Shown: one piece after another, positions 23,537 through 34,856 of the stretch
Numbering within the stretch: the stretch's first letter is position 1
Layout of the letters: each line of letters begins with the position of its first letter
NCBI RefSeq assembly: GCF_026914185.1
Contig: NC_070565.1
Location: 3,658,001 to 3,722,000, forward strand
Source: Puccinia triticina
Lineage: Eukaryota > Basidiomycota > Pucciniomycetes > Pucciniales > Pucciniaceae
DNA length: 64,000 bases
Direction: 5' to 3'
Position numbers and translations under genes: made by a program
The notes under the pieces: generated by a model
What the model was told of the DNA's origin: nothing
Seen by the model: only the letters and a program-made list of their open reading frames with translations
Database searches by the model: none

Positions 23537-25715
23537 ATGTGGTTTGAAATTTTGCTTGTTAGTGTTTGTTGCATCTCACCTTCTTTTGGAACTCTCCAGG
23601 TTCCAGAAAATTCAGAAACTGAAATTATCACTCATCTTGGTCACCCAAATACTCTTGAAGGTATATCTATTGATTAATTTTATATTGTTCAATGAGCCTA
23701 TTTCCTTGCTGATATTGGCTTTTTTCCCATCCCAAGCCTACTCCCACCCAAGCAGTCCATTAGATGCTCCCCCCAAGGGAGATAAAATGCATGAGCAAGA
23801 GCTATCAAGATCTCTTCCCAGCAATTTCAATGAAATCAGCACCCAAGAAGATGCTAAGGGATACTGGAAAAACAGGATAAGTCATGGCCGAGTGAGCCCC
23901 CATGAGGATAGAACAGGTTGGTATAATTTCCTTTGATTGTCTTGACTGTCATCTGAAATTGATTGGGATTGTATTTTGGCAGGCAAAAAGATGGAAAAGA
24001 AGATGAAAAGAAAAAAGGGTAAGTTTCTATGTCATTCTTCTCTACTTTTGGTGCTTCCATTACTGACCAAAAAATACCAACTGAACTATCTTGATATTTA
24101 GAACGGCTGATTTGGCTTGAAGAGGAGTTTGAAGTGCTTGAGCAACTCAAGGATTCTCTTAGTACTGAACACAAAGAACCTAAAATCAAGAAATTTCTGG
24201 CCAATTATCAAGAGTATTTAAAAGTCTTCAAAAAGTTGATGTTTTATGACATATTGGAAGTTAATCCAACCGCTTCAACAATGCCACATTTAATTGAATT
24301 GCTTGAACAAGAGCAACCACACGCTGGATTTATCAAAGACCTACCAGATGCTGTCTTTCCAATAGTTTCAAAACACACATCAATGAAAAAACATGGTGCT
24401 GAATTTTTAGATGAAATCAAGGACCTATTTTCTTATTACAGAATTCACCAAAAATAGATTGAATATGACCTATACTACACTGGATATGAAATCCCTGTGG
24501 CTCACATATTCAAAGCAATTGATATTTTGTTCAAGAATGGATTTATTTATGAGGAAGATATCCAAAGACTATTTCAAGAAGATGAAGTTCTATGGTATTT
24601 AGTTTATCACAAGATTGGAGATCTTCTTACAATTCTTCCAGAAGTCCCATTGAAATATTCTGGTACAGATGTGACTCAACATTGGCTTTGGGCGTCAGAT
24701 TTTGGGTTCCTTCAAGGTAAGTTTCTTATCACAAATGTCTCAAAGTTAAGAGTTCTCATTGAGCATAAGCTGCAAGATACTAATCAATTGAAATTCCAAA
24801 GCCTTCACCAAGTTTGATGAAGATCGGATAAATCTCAGGGTTTACAGTCAAAATTTTAAGAACAATTATGAAATGTATGAAAAATCTTCACATCATCAAA
24901 GCTGCAATGAATTGCCTGATTTCCAATTCTGGTTTGTGGACATGCAATCAGGTAAAAAATATATTGATCATCTTAAAGCCACTCAATCCTCAGTATCATC
25001 AGTCAACAAGGAGATTGCTCTACAAAGGGAATCAGGACACATGAAAGAATTTGAAAATGATGTTAAGAAACTTATAATTCTTCTGCTGAAACTCTGCCCA
25101 GATATGGAATTACCATTGGGGAGTAGCAATCTCACACAGATTCTGGTCTATGACATTTGTGAAATGTTACAATTCATTGAAAATAAGTTTTCACCAGGGA
25201 TTATTGGACATACTGTGAAGAAATTTCAACGTAGAATCCTTGCTGTATTGAAGAAATATCCTACAAGAGTCCCACATCCATCAGAGAAATTTCCATGGAA
25301 GATTTCACATTTCACACAGAAGGAAGCATGTATACCAAAATACTTTGAATAGAAATACCAGATGCTGCTGTTATCCAACCATATTTTTGGAATTCAAGGA
25401 TCTATAGAATATACATTTATTGTTAAATCTCATATCTTCCAGAAAACCCTTGGGAAAAATCCACAGGATTTCAACTCACTTTACAAAGAACAGTGCGTTA
25501 AAATTGCAGACATGATTGCAGAACATGAAGGGGTTCAAAATGCACTTGAAAGTGAAATTGAAAAAGGAACAGAAGATGAAGACATAAAAATAAAGGAGCT
25601 TAAAAAAATAAGAAATTACTCAAGAGAACTTCATCAAAATATTGAAGCATCAATGAAGGAAATGGAGGCCAAAGTATATGAGGAAAAATCAGATAAAATA
25701 ACTTGTCCAATTTGA
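23537..25715 (+). pseudogene. Broken copy of the ~606-aa secreted-protein family (two in-frame TAG stops)
   Basis: The gene structure matches the intact copies at 46435-48590 and 61477-63635: exon 1 at 23537..23660 (same 124-nt length, signal peptide MWFEILLVSVCCISPSFG), exon 2 at 23737..23916 containing the shared Y-W-x-N-R motif, a short Lys-rich exon, a long exon from about 24101 with W-L-x-E-E-F-E-x-L-E, and a last exon. The protein is clearly related but diverged (for example D-I-L-E-V-N-P-T and L-P-D-A-V are shared). In-frame TAG codons at 24455-24457 and 25350-25352 interrupt it. At the second the intact copies have Tyr. Frame is otherwise kept, so it is a recent pseudogene or needs verification. 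A hypothetical extra intron around the stops is not supported by splice sites. Confidence 0.7.
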
Positions 25716-27799
25716 TAGCCCTCAATTAATTCAACCAATCAATCTTTCAGACCCATTAGGCTTCACCACTGTACTTTTAGTGGTACAGGAGCAATACATC
25801 TAGCACAGTGGCCAGTACACATCACCAAGAAAGTTTGTAAATATCTTGAATGGTTGGTACCACTCATTGAAGAGATTGTATCTCCTTGAATTTCTGGTAC
25901 CAGGCATCAATGGAGAACACAAATCTGGATAAAAATCTTGATTGATCTTTTTGGGACCCAGCACACTTGGTGGAATGTGGGGTTTTGACTTGAGCATGCT
26001 GAAAATTGTTTTACTGATCTTTCCCAAGAGCTAGCAGACCTTTTGGAATGTGGGGGTTTGAACTGAGCATGCTGTAAATTTTCAATGAAGTGAAAAGAAT
26101 TGTGTGATCTGGTATTTGGAACCAAAAACACCTACATTCATGAGGGATGCTATAATACAACTGACAAAACAGGCAAACAGATGATACTGCGGGATGCAGA
26201 AACAACTAAGCCAAGCCCTTTGAATTAGGTGAAACTGCATGCAGAAACATCACCTAGAGGTCCTTGGTGTGAGCTCAACACTCATTGGTCTTATAGGTAA
26301 CTACTGGATGATGACTTCAATGATAAGGCTCAACCACACATATTAGGCATGAAGCATACATTCCATCAATTCCAAAATGTCTTGCAACCCTTTGAAGGGT
26401 AAGACTATAACCAAAATAAGTCAGTAGACCATCCAACAGGAGAGGAGATGCATGCAAGACATGTGGCTATTGCAATTGGTGCAAGTGGTGGATGGTTGAT
26501 GTGAATCAAGGATGGATTTTCTGTGTATCAAGTTTGGTCACAAAAAAAAGAAACAGATGCCAGCATTTCAGATGGAATGGGGGCAGGTATATCCAAAAGG
26601 ATGGTGGTCTTGAAATTTGCAGCTTGGACATGCTCTGGTGGCAAAGATTTTCTAGTCACATAAATTAAATAGGTACTCTTTTGAATGGCCCATTCAGGTT
26701 TTCAAACAGGCAATCAGGCAGAAAGAAGCTTTGGTGGAGGGGCTGAAGCAACTTCATTGGACAGCCCTCTCAACTGAGAGGATTTCTTGGAACCCCGGAG
26801 AGGGAGGAACAGTTGATTTGTTTAAGACTACAGGAAAAGACTACAGGCACATTAGGGGGATTCAAAGTTGGCCATGCAAAACTTGCATGTACTTGAGCCT
26901 ATGAAATGGAATATTTGGATTGTTGTGTATATAAGAGCGAGGCTCTAGCAGTCTTTATCCCCCATGCTCCCCACCTAGGCACTTTCAAGCCACGGGGGTG
27001 TCAGTGACAATGGGGACTCGGGGTACTGGTTAGCAGGATTTGCGCCAGCCCCAAAAGTTGATTAAACTCACACTTGTGTTTTTTTGGCTCAAAATCAGGG
27101 CAACCCTTGAACTAAAATTCCACAAGTTATGGGTTTTAGAGAACTTAGATTGATCAGTTAGCAATTTTTCATCATTTGATGCAAAAATGAAACATCAAGG
27201 GGATAGCCAGTGAGTGAAGCTAGCTCAGTTCAGAAGGAAATCACCTTTTCTCTCAAAGTATGTGATGCTTATAGCATCAATCAATACAAAAGATATAAGT
27301 ATCCACAATGTTAATTTTTTTCCACAAGTCTATAAATATCTCGAGTGATAAAAACAGAAAGAAGATTCATTGAATTAATGCACTTTCATCACAAAGGTAT
27401 ATCTACCAAGCCAAAAGTTTTGTTTTCCATATATGAAAACACATTTTGAGCGGTGTGGAGGGCATAATAAGCACATGATCAATGAAAATATATTATTACA
27501 TCAAGAAAAATCTGGTTTCTGCCAATAAATGAAGATTGCTTTGCAATGCAGTTGAAAACAGGTTCTGGAAAAGATACAATTACTCAAATAGTCCAGTTTG
27601 GGTGGATATGAGGTTGATATGAAACCATGTCCAACATGAATTCATACAAGATTCAGCATCAATTCAGACACACTTGAGCATAAATTCAATCCAAAATTAC
27701 GCATAAATTGGTGTCAAGTTCTGCAAGAGATCTTAAAGGGTTCCTAAAGAGAGGGATGAAGGCACTTGCACGCAAGTGCTGAGCAAAAATCTGTGGTGG
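25716..27799. repeat. Intergenic; tandem duplication at about 25942-26084
   Basis: Two diverged copies of a ~72-bp unit lie at about 25942-26013 and 26014-26084. They share TGGAATGTGGGG and TGAGCATGCTG. The rest holds no gene. A TATATAAGAGCGAG motif near 26930 resembles a core promoter, but no reading frame follows it. Confidence 0.5.
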
Positions 27800-27985
27800 T
27801 AGCACAGCGCAAACACACTATTTTTTAGTGTAGTGTTAGCGTAATCACACGCATCTGCGCTAAAGCTACGCACACAGAGTGCAAAGCTATTTTAGCTTTT
27901 AGTGTAGTGTTAGCGCAGATACGTGCAATTGCGCTAATGCTACGCTAAAAAATAGTGCATTTGCACTGCGCTACGCTACACCACG
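27800..27985. mobile_element. Foldback TAGCG element with CpG decay
   Basis: The left half (27801-27862) is the reverse complement of the right half (about 27920-27982) through CAAATGCACTATTTTTTAG and GCGCAGATACGTGC. It aligns over its whole length with the inner part of the element near 21820-21960, but many CG dinucleotides are TG or CA. No target-site duplication was identified. Confidence 0.65.
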
Positions 27986-28267
27986 GTCAATAGAAGGTGT
28001 GCCTGATGTGTAATACCTAATTGGACCAACGCTGCAACCAATACAATACAGGTATTGGTATTGGGCTTTATTTTATTGCAATACATCCTGATATTTGGTA
28101 TTGGTATTGTATTGGGTTGCCCAATACAAGTATAGTATTGGTTGCATATGTATCAACAATCTGATACTATACATGTGTCTTGTCCCAGGTATCCAATACA
28201 GTACAGCCCTATACCAATACTGTATCTGAGAAATGGGATTGGAAAGTAAAAAACTTAAAATTTGAGC

Positions 28268-28340
28268 ATAAATTCACCCAGGATTGAACCCCTAACCTCA
28301 GCAGTATACAGATGCATCACAGAGGCACGTCTTAGCCAGC
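28268..28340 (-). repeat. tRNA-like (SINE-type) Pol III promoter segment
   Basis: On the minus strand, TGGCTAAG with spacing like box A is followed about 45 nt later by GGTTCAATCC, a perfect box B. The acceptor stem is not convincing, so it is called a tRNA-derived remnant rather than a tRNA gene. Confidence 0.4.
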
Positions 28341-28399
28341 AGGATAACCTGGAAACTTGTGCTTGGCCAGGTCATATAGGTCATCATAGACCTACATGT

Positions 28400-28978
28400 G
28401 CCACCTGGCTTGTCATTGAGTCCTCAATCACCAGTCAATTGGCCAGTCTCAAAGTACACATCCACCTTGATGACCAGCAAAATAGCCAGTCATCAATGAC
28501 TGGCACTGACCAATTACAAAACGGCCATTGAGGGAGTACCTGGGAATAGGTACTCCTCTTGATGAACGGAACAGTCCGGCCATCAAGGGGATGTTGTTGC
28601 TCTTGACAACCGGGATAGCCGTTCATCAAGGCATGCACCTTGATGATTGGTCAGACGGCCAGTCATCAAGGCAGCACCTCGATGATCAGTCAGACAGCCC
28701 ATCAAGGCAGCACCTCAATGACTGGCCAGCTGGCCGGTCATCAAGGCACACAGTTGTTGCTGTCAACTACCGGGATAGACGCTCATCAAGGCATGCACCT
28801 CAATGATCCGTCAGATGGCCAGTCATCAAGGTGTACACATGTGTACCTTGCTGACCAGTCTGGCCGGTCATCAAGGTGTTTTTTGTGCACCTCAATGACC
28901 AGCAAGCTGTCCGGTGATCAAGATGTAAGGTCTGTACTTCAATGACCAGTCAACTGGCCGGTCTTCAAAGTGTTAATG
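28400..28978. repeat. GACCGGTC-type palindromic-word array
   Basis: Motifs of the type GACCGGTCATCAAGG, CCTTGATGACC and TGACCAGTC recur in both orientations about every 25-45 bp. Spacing is irregular, so this is neither a simple tandem satellite nor a CRISPR array. Confidence 0.75.
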
Positions 28979-29680
28979 AGGGTGGGGGCGGAGGCGCGCA
29001 GGACCAGGGCGGTGTTGGCGGTTAGAGCAGACGCGCTGAGCTTCGCAACAAGTTCCGCTGGCCGACGCAGGTCGGCCAAGAGCAGCGTGTAATGGGCGCC
29101 ATGGAGCTCCGTTGGCGGGCCATCTGCCCTGCCCAATTCTCCGACATTAGTGTCTTTCTTCTTGTCTGGGGAGAGAGAGAGCAGCTCCACTCACCAGGCC
29201 AGCCATTGGGCGGAGGTGTTGTTGTTGCGGAAGGATCAAGCAAGCAGTGGCCACACAGACCCCGGAGCGACTTGTGTGTGGTGATCGTCCGGATCTTCTG
29301 GCGCACGGTCGGCTCAAGTTTGGTCTTGAACCAACGGGCCAGCGGTGGCCACCGGGCGGTGAGCCGGGAGCAGGGGTGCCAGAAGCGGCTGTCGCTGCCT
29401 GCGCCCAGCGACACCACTTGCGGCCCTTCTGCGGCGGTTCCGAGGAGGAAGCGGTTGACCAGCTTGTTGATCATGTATGTGCGCTGGTGGGTGCCAATGT
29501 TCACCCATGGCGGCCAGGCCCACTCGCGGCTCGAGAGGCTTGCTGGCACAAACAAGGCCGCATAGTCGCTGTGGACGGCCCCGTCAATCTCTGGCCGGGC
29601 GGAGACACTCAACTCATGCAGGTAGTTCTTCGAGACTTCCAAGAACCGGGCCAGCGCCGCGTCAAGGTTGGTGTCTCTAT
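28979..29680 (-). pseudogene. PPM1: Fragment of leucine carboxyl methyltransferase (PPM1/LCMT1-like)
   Basis: Read on the minus strand, the peptide contains L-F-V-P-A-S then V-N-I-G-T-H-Q-R-T-Y-M-I-N-K-L-V, then the SAM-binding motif VVSLGAGSDSRFW, all characteristic of PPM1, which methylates the C-terminal Leu of the PP2A catalytic subunit. After a putative intron around 29190-29220 a second frame gives LHGAHYTLLLADLR, matching the next conserved block. The coding similarity stops abruptly where the GACCGGTC array begins (about 28978), so the C-terminal half is missing. At the other end it runs directly into CAATAC words. It sits wholly inside the TIR element and is probably non-functional. 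Confidence 0.75.
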
Positions 29681-30200
29681 TCAGATACTTGAGATTGGAT
29701 TGCCAATAAAATACATTGGTATTGTATTGGAAAACCAAACCAATACATGTATCTCTGATGTTGAGCTGAGATCAGCGCACACAAGGTGAGGGCAAGTGGA
29801 GATGATTGTGGAAGGATTGATTCATTACACAATGGTCAGCAACAGAGAAGAAGAGAAACAGAGGAAAGAAAGAGAAGCTGAGAACAATGAGAGAGAAAGA
29901 GAAACCAAAGACTATACCTGAGATCAGCGCACACGAGGTGAGGGCAAGTGGAGATGATTGTGGAAGGATGAGGAGAGGAGTCCTTCCACGTGCGCTGTCT
30001 CAGGTCTACTAACAACACGTGAAATGAATGTGAAATGTGAGATAAGTGAAATACATGTATGTAGCAGACACTGGAAGAATAAGATAGGAAACAACTGTTG
30101 ACTAGCTTAACATCTGATACTTTGTATTGAAGAGCCAATACTATACCTGGTATTGGCCAATACATGTATAGTATAGTATTGGTTGCAGCGTTGCTTGGAC

Positions 30201-32049
30201 CCTATAATGTTTTCTAGAGAATGTATTCTTATAGCAGAAAAAATTTGGGGCTGTTTGGAGCACCGTAGATAAGGTTTCGGGGTTTTGCCTTAGTAGGAAA
30301 TCCGCCAAATCCACCCCCCGGCTACACAGGGTCTCCCTGAGGAGTACCAATGCCGTGAAGCTCACAATAGTATTTAGATTGCTGTAAAATTTTTAGGGTG
30401 TTTGGGTACAACAGTGACAACATATAATTTTTTTTGTATATTCTGTCACATTTTGTTAAATTAATATATTGACTCCCATTCATGATAAGGGAATTAATTA
30501 ATTGACTCCCAAAATGCTTTTGGGGCCGCGTGAGGTCCCAAGGACCCAGGGGGGATGTCCCGAGACAGTCTGTGCAACATAAAACACTTTTGGGGGAGTT
30601 GATTTTTCAACTCCCATTACATAATGGTGGATTTGGTCATATTTGATACCCCCTAATTCTGGGCAAGCGCTCTGCATAACAACGGCTTCCCCATTCCTGG
30701 TGGACCATGAATATTCCAATTCATATTGATGTTATATGGTCATAAGTGTTGAGTTGTCTGTTAGTCTGCTACCATGATGTATTACCACAGTATGGAGGGC
30801 TGTCAGATCGACCCATGAGCACTACCAACCAACCACCCAGCTGGCAGCCACAAGCGTCTGTAGCCTAGTTGGTAAAGGCAGCACTCTAGTATGTGTCTCA
30901 GCATAGCTGAGGTTGTGAGTTTGCTCTCACCAGACACATCCTCATTTTACAGTCTCTACAATAAGGGATGGGGTTCAGCATCCCAATTGAGCAGTATCAC
31001 GTTTTGAGACAGAGGTAACTTAATACTGACTGAGCACTACACCACCGCTCGAATTTGAGCTTGGGTTGATGTGGGCCCAACGGCGCGGTTGGCGAAAGCT
31101 GGTTGGCCTGGGTGGGCGCCAACCTGCCCGCCCAGACTTAGACCGCGGGATTGGATTGTGTCAAAGATTGGTTGGGCCCCCCTTGACCCGACCCATCCAG
31201 CACCGCGGGCAAGGCAACTCAGCCACCACTGGGCCGGATGGGTCGGCCGTGGCTAACCCAGCCAACCCATCCCGGCTCTGATCAGCGTGCCCACGGGGGG
31301 AGCTGGTTGGGCATGACAAGAGCCCAAACAGCTTCACTCAGCGGGTGGGCCAAGCCGATCATGGCTGGCACTGAGTAGCGCACCAATGTTGCACTCTGGT
31401 TGAGCCCGCATTAGGCCAACCAAAAAATGTTTTTTTTTTTAAAAAAAAAAGATATTTTCTGGGCCTCTTTCCATGTTTGGAAAAAGGCTACATAAGTGAG
31501 AAATTACAAAAAAAAAAAAAAAAGGATGAGTCCTGTCCAAATCCGCAGACTTCGTCTGACAAAACTTAGAAAAACAGTCTTTATGGCACAATAATCTGCG
31601 GCACCACCATATAAGATATGTCTGGTGTTCGAGCTGGAAAGGCTGATAGTGCCTTCCTCCTCGAGGTGCAGTTGCGATCCGGGTTCCATCCCGGTAGCAC
31701 GTCATATTATTTGCTGAGCCATTCCTGAACCGCTCACCGGACCCCGACCGCGGCGCCCCACGGCGAGCCACCGTTGGCAGTTCTCCGACCGCGGGTTCTG
31801 CACGTGGGGCCCGCGTGAGGGGTTGTGCCGACCGCGGGTCCCGTGACCTCCCGCTCAGAGGCACGCCCAAAGTTTAGGGCGGGGTCGCGGGGGTCGCCTC
31901 CACATCGGAACCCACGTCGAGCCGCGGTTGGGCGCGCTCCGTGGTGTAAGACTGCCGCGCTGAGGACCAATAATGGCCTTGGAAAGCAAAAACAATCACT
32001 CGGCTGCACTGGTGGCTGGAATTGAAGGGCGTCGTCAGTAATCCGGCTA
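30201..32049. other. Repeat-rich intergenic; GGTTGG/CCAACC-rich words at about 31055-31310
   Basis: Apart from the tRNA-like segment at 30856-30935 no gene is seen. From about 31055 to 31310 the words GGTTGG, CCAACC and GGGTCGGG recur in both orientations, resembling the AACCCAA-word blocks near 35100 and 45150. A-rich and T-rich runs lie at 31430-31450 and 31508-31523. The long minus-strand frames across 31439-32306 are GC-driven overlaps. Confidence 0.4.
30856..30935 (+). repeat. tRNA-like sequence (pseudo-tRNA or SINE head)
   Basis: The ends GTCTG and CAGAC pair. TAGCCTAGTTGG at 30861-30872 fits box A, and a T-arm-like GTGAGTTTGCTCTCAC follows. The central arms do not fold cleanly, so this is probably a tRNA-derived repeat. 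Confidence 0.4.
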
Positions 32050-32175
32050 TCAAGTCTAATATCTTTGACCGTTCGATGTGTCGCAGGAACGCATGGCCCA
32101 GGCCCACGTTCTCCGACGCTTTGGGAAGCAGGCCCGGGCAGTCGGCGATCGTCAGCCGGACGCTCTCGCACTTTC
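32050..32175 (-). pseudogene. Fragment of an Obg-family (MTG2-like) GTPase
   Basis: On the minus strand the peptide [18 protein letters not shown] followed by [17 protein letters not shown] is the Obg switch II region (ADxPGL..GxGLGHxFLRHIER). The P-loop upstream and the NKxD motif downstream are not readable in any nearby frame, so only a piece of the gene is present. Obg/MTG2 proteins assist large ribosomal subunit assembly, in mitochondria for MTG2. It is either a captured fragment or the remnant of a decayed gene. Confidence 0.65.
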
Positions 32176-32792
32176 GCACTGATTGGCGGGCAGACCGTTG
32201 TCTGCTCGACCGACCGGATCCGATCCGTTGTACTGTTGACATCCAGATACTGCCGGTGCAAGGGCAAATGGTCGATCCCATCCGTCGGCTCGTCCAGATC
32301 CCACAATCCGTCGTTACAGATTACATATCAGAGTGCCTGTTTCTGGATTCAGCGTTGTGGATGGATGGATCATAGCCACCTGCCGCACCGTCTATCGGTA
32401 GCCCGGCTATAGTTTTACTTATGAAGAGGCGGTCTTTGTTTTGGTCTACAGCTCATTCGTCCTATGTCTTCCTCGTCAATCCTCTCGCGAATGGGCGAAG
32501 TGCGTATATATTGAGGATGCGCCTGACTGGGGAAGTTGGGTTCGCAATCGGCGATGCTTTAGCGGAGAGGGCCGGAATATAGAAGCTTACACAGCAGTAA
32601 AGTTAGGGCTGTTCCAAACCCGGTGGCCTGGATCTGCCTGGATATGGCAAACTCTATGGACACCCCGGGACATGTCCGGGTAGAACGTAGGGCGGCCGAC
32701 CGTGGGGCTGGACCACCTGGCTCACCAACCCACAACAAACAAAACATCCTCAACCAACGCACCCCTACATCATACCTCCATCAATCCTCAGA
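32176..32792. other. Intergenic, upstream of the E2 gene
   Basis: Nothing recognised. An AACCCACAAC-rich stretch lies just before the E2 start. Confidence 0.35.
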
Positions 32793-34003
<1,211 letters not shown>

Positions 34004-34833
34004 GCTCACCCTCTCCCTCCCTCAGATTCTGGGCCGTCATTTCCCCCTTTTTTTGTTTGTTAGGTCTGCATATAATAATCAAAAAATCCACCCCTCGTTT
34101 TTGTTGTTTGAGCTCATCATCGTGCTCACTCAGCTTCGATCAATATCGCATTACTACTCATAAATTTCTGTCTGTTTTCTCGCGGCCAAACCCTGTCAAG
34201 TTCCCCAAAAGAAACTAACACCCACATGTACATGTACATTTCCATCCCACACAAGTAATTCCATCTTTCTGTTGGATTGTTCTTTCCAATTGAGATGATT
34301 CCGTCCTTTTTCTCCCATGCTCATTCTGGTCCAGAGACAGTGCGTGTGTGGAACCTTGTAGTAATCTTTGTCCAATTCAATTGTGTTGTGTCTCCATGTG
34401 TAGAATCCATATCAGTTTTGTGGTTTGCTAATTGTGATTCCCCAAGTTGAAATCATATAATCCATGAAATTTGGGCCACATTGGTTAGAGCATTCACATT
34501 TGTTGGGTTAACTGGCCAATTTCTGGCAACTTAACCTGACTGGGGAATGACATTGGTCCGGGCTAAACCCTGGGTCAGCAAAGCTTAGGCTTGGTTTCAG
34601 ACTAAGGTCAGCTAAATTTAGCCAGCCTTAGCTTGAAATCAAACCTCAGGTTTGCTTGGGCTGAAAACTTAGCCAACAAATGTGAATTCCTAGTGTAATC
34701 CACATGAAAGTATAAAGCACAATTAGAGCATATAAAAACAAACCAATCACAACAAATTGCCAATACAGGCCGGCCAACCGCACCCACCACCGCCTGGCGG
34801 GTGCGCGGAGGGTGTGAGGGACAGGGGGAGGGA
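34004..34833. other. 3' region of the E2 gene; intergenic
   Basis: T-rich 3' UTR-like sequence follows the stop. From about 34490 to 34680 words such as TTAGCC, GGCTAA and AGGTTTG recur in both orientations, suggesting another decayed palindromic-word repeat. Confidence 0.35.
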
Positions 34834-34856
34834 GGGGGGGGGGGGGGGGGGGGGGG
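34834..34856. repeat. 23-base poly-G tract
   Basis: There are 23 consecutive G residues, preceded by G-rich GGGGGAGGGA. It can form a G-quadruplex on the plus strand, and length errors in sequencing are likely here. Confidence 0.9.

Larger units (their letters stand above)
28027..30193. mobile_element. 2.2-kb TIR element carrying a PPM1 gene fragment and GACCGGTC repeats
   Basis: The left end CAACGCTGCAACCAATAC is the exact reverse complement of the right end (30176-30193). Flanks ATTGGAC (28020-28026) and CTTGGAC (30194-30200) are a 7-bp target-site duplication with one mismatch. Inside, from left: a CAATAC-word block, a tRNA-like segment on the minus strand (box B GGTTCAATCC at 28281-28290, box A-like near 28331), a GACCGGTC-type block (28400-28978), a PPM1-like fragment on the minus strand, and CAATAC words again at the right. 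No transposase is present, so it must move in trans. It could be a gene-capturing (Pack-type) element. Confidence 0.7.

Noticed and set aside
28027..30193. Considered the PPM1 sequence as a live gene
   Set aside because: The C-terminal half is absent and both ends run into repeat words.
31734..32306. 190-codon minus-strand frame
   Set aside because: Only a different, overlapping frame shows Obg similarity. The long frame is Arg/Pro-rich and GC-driven.
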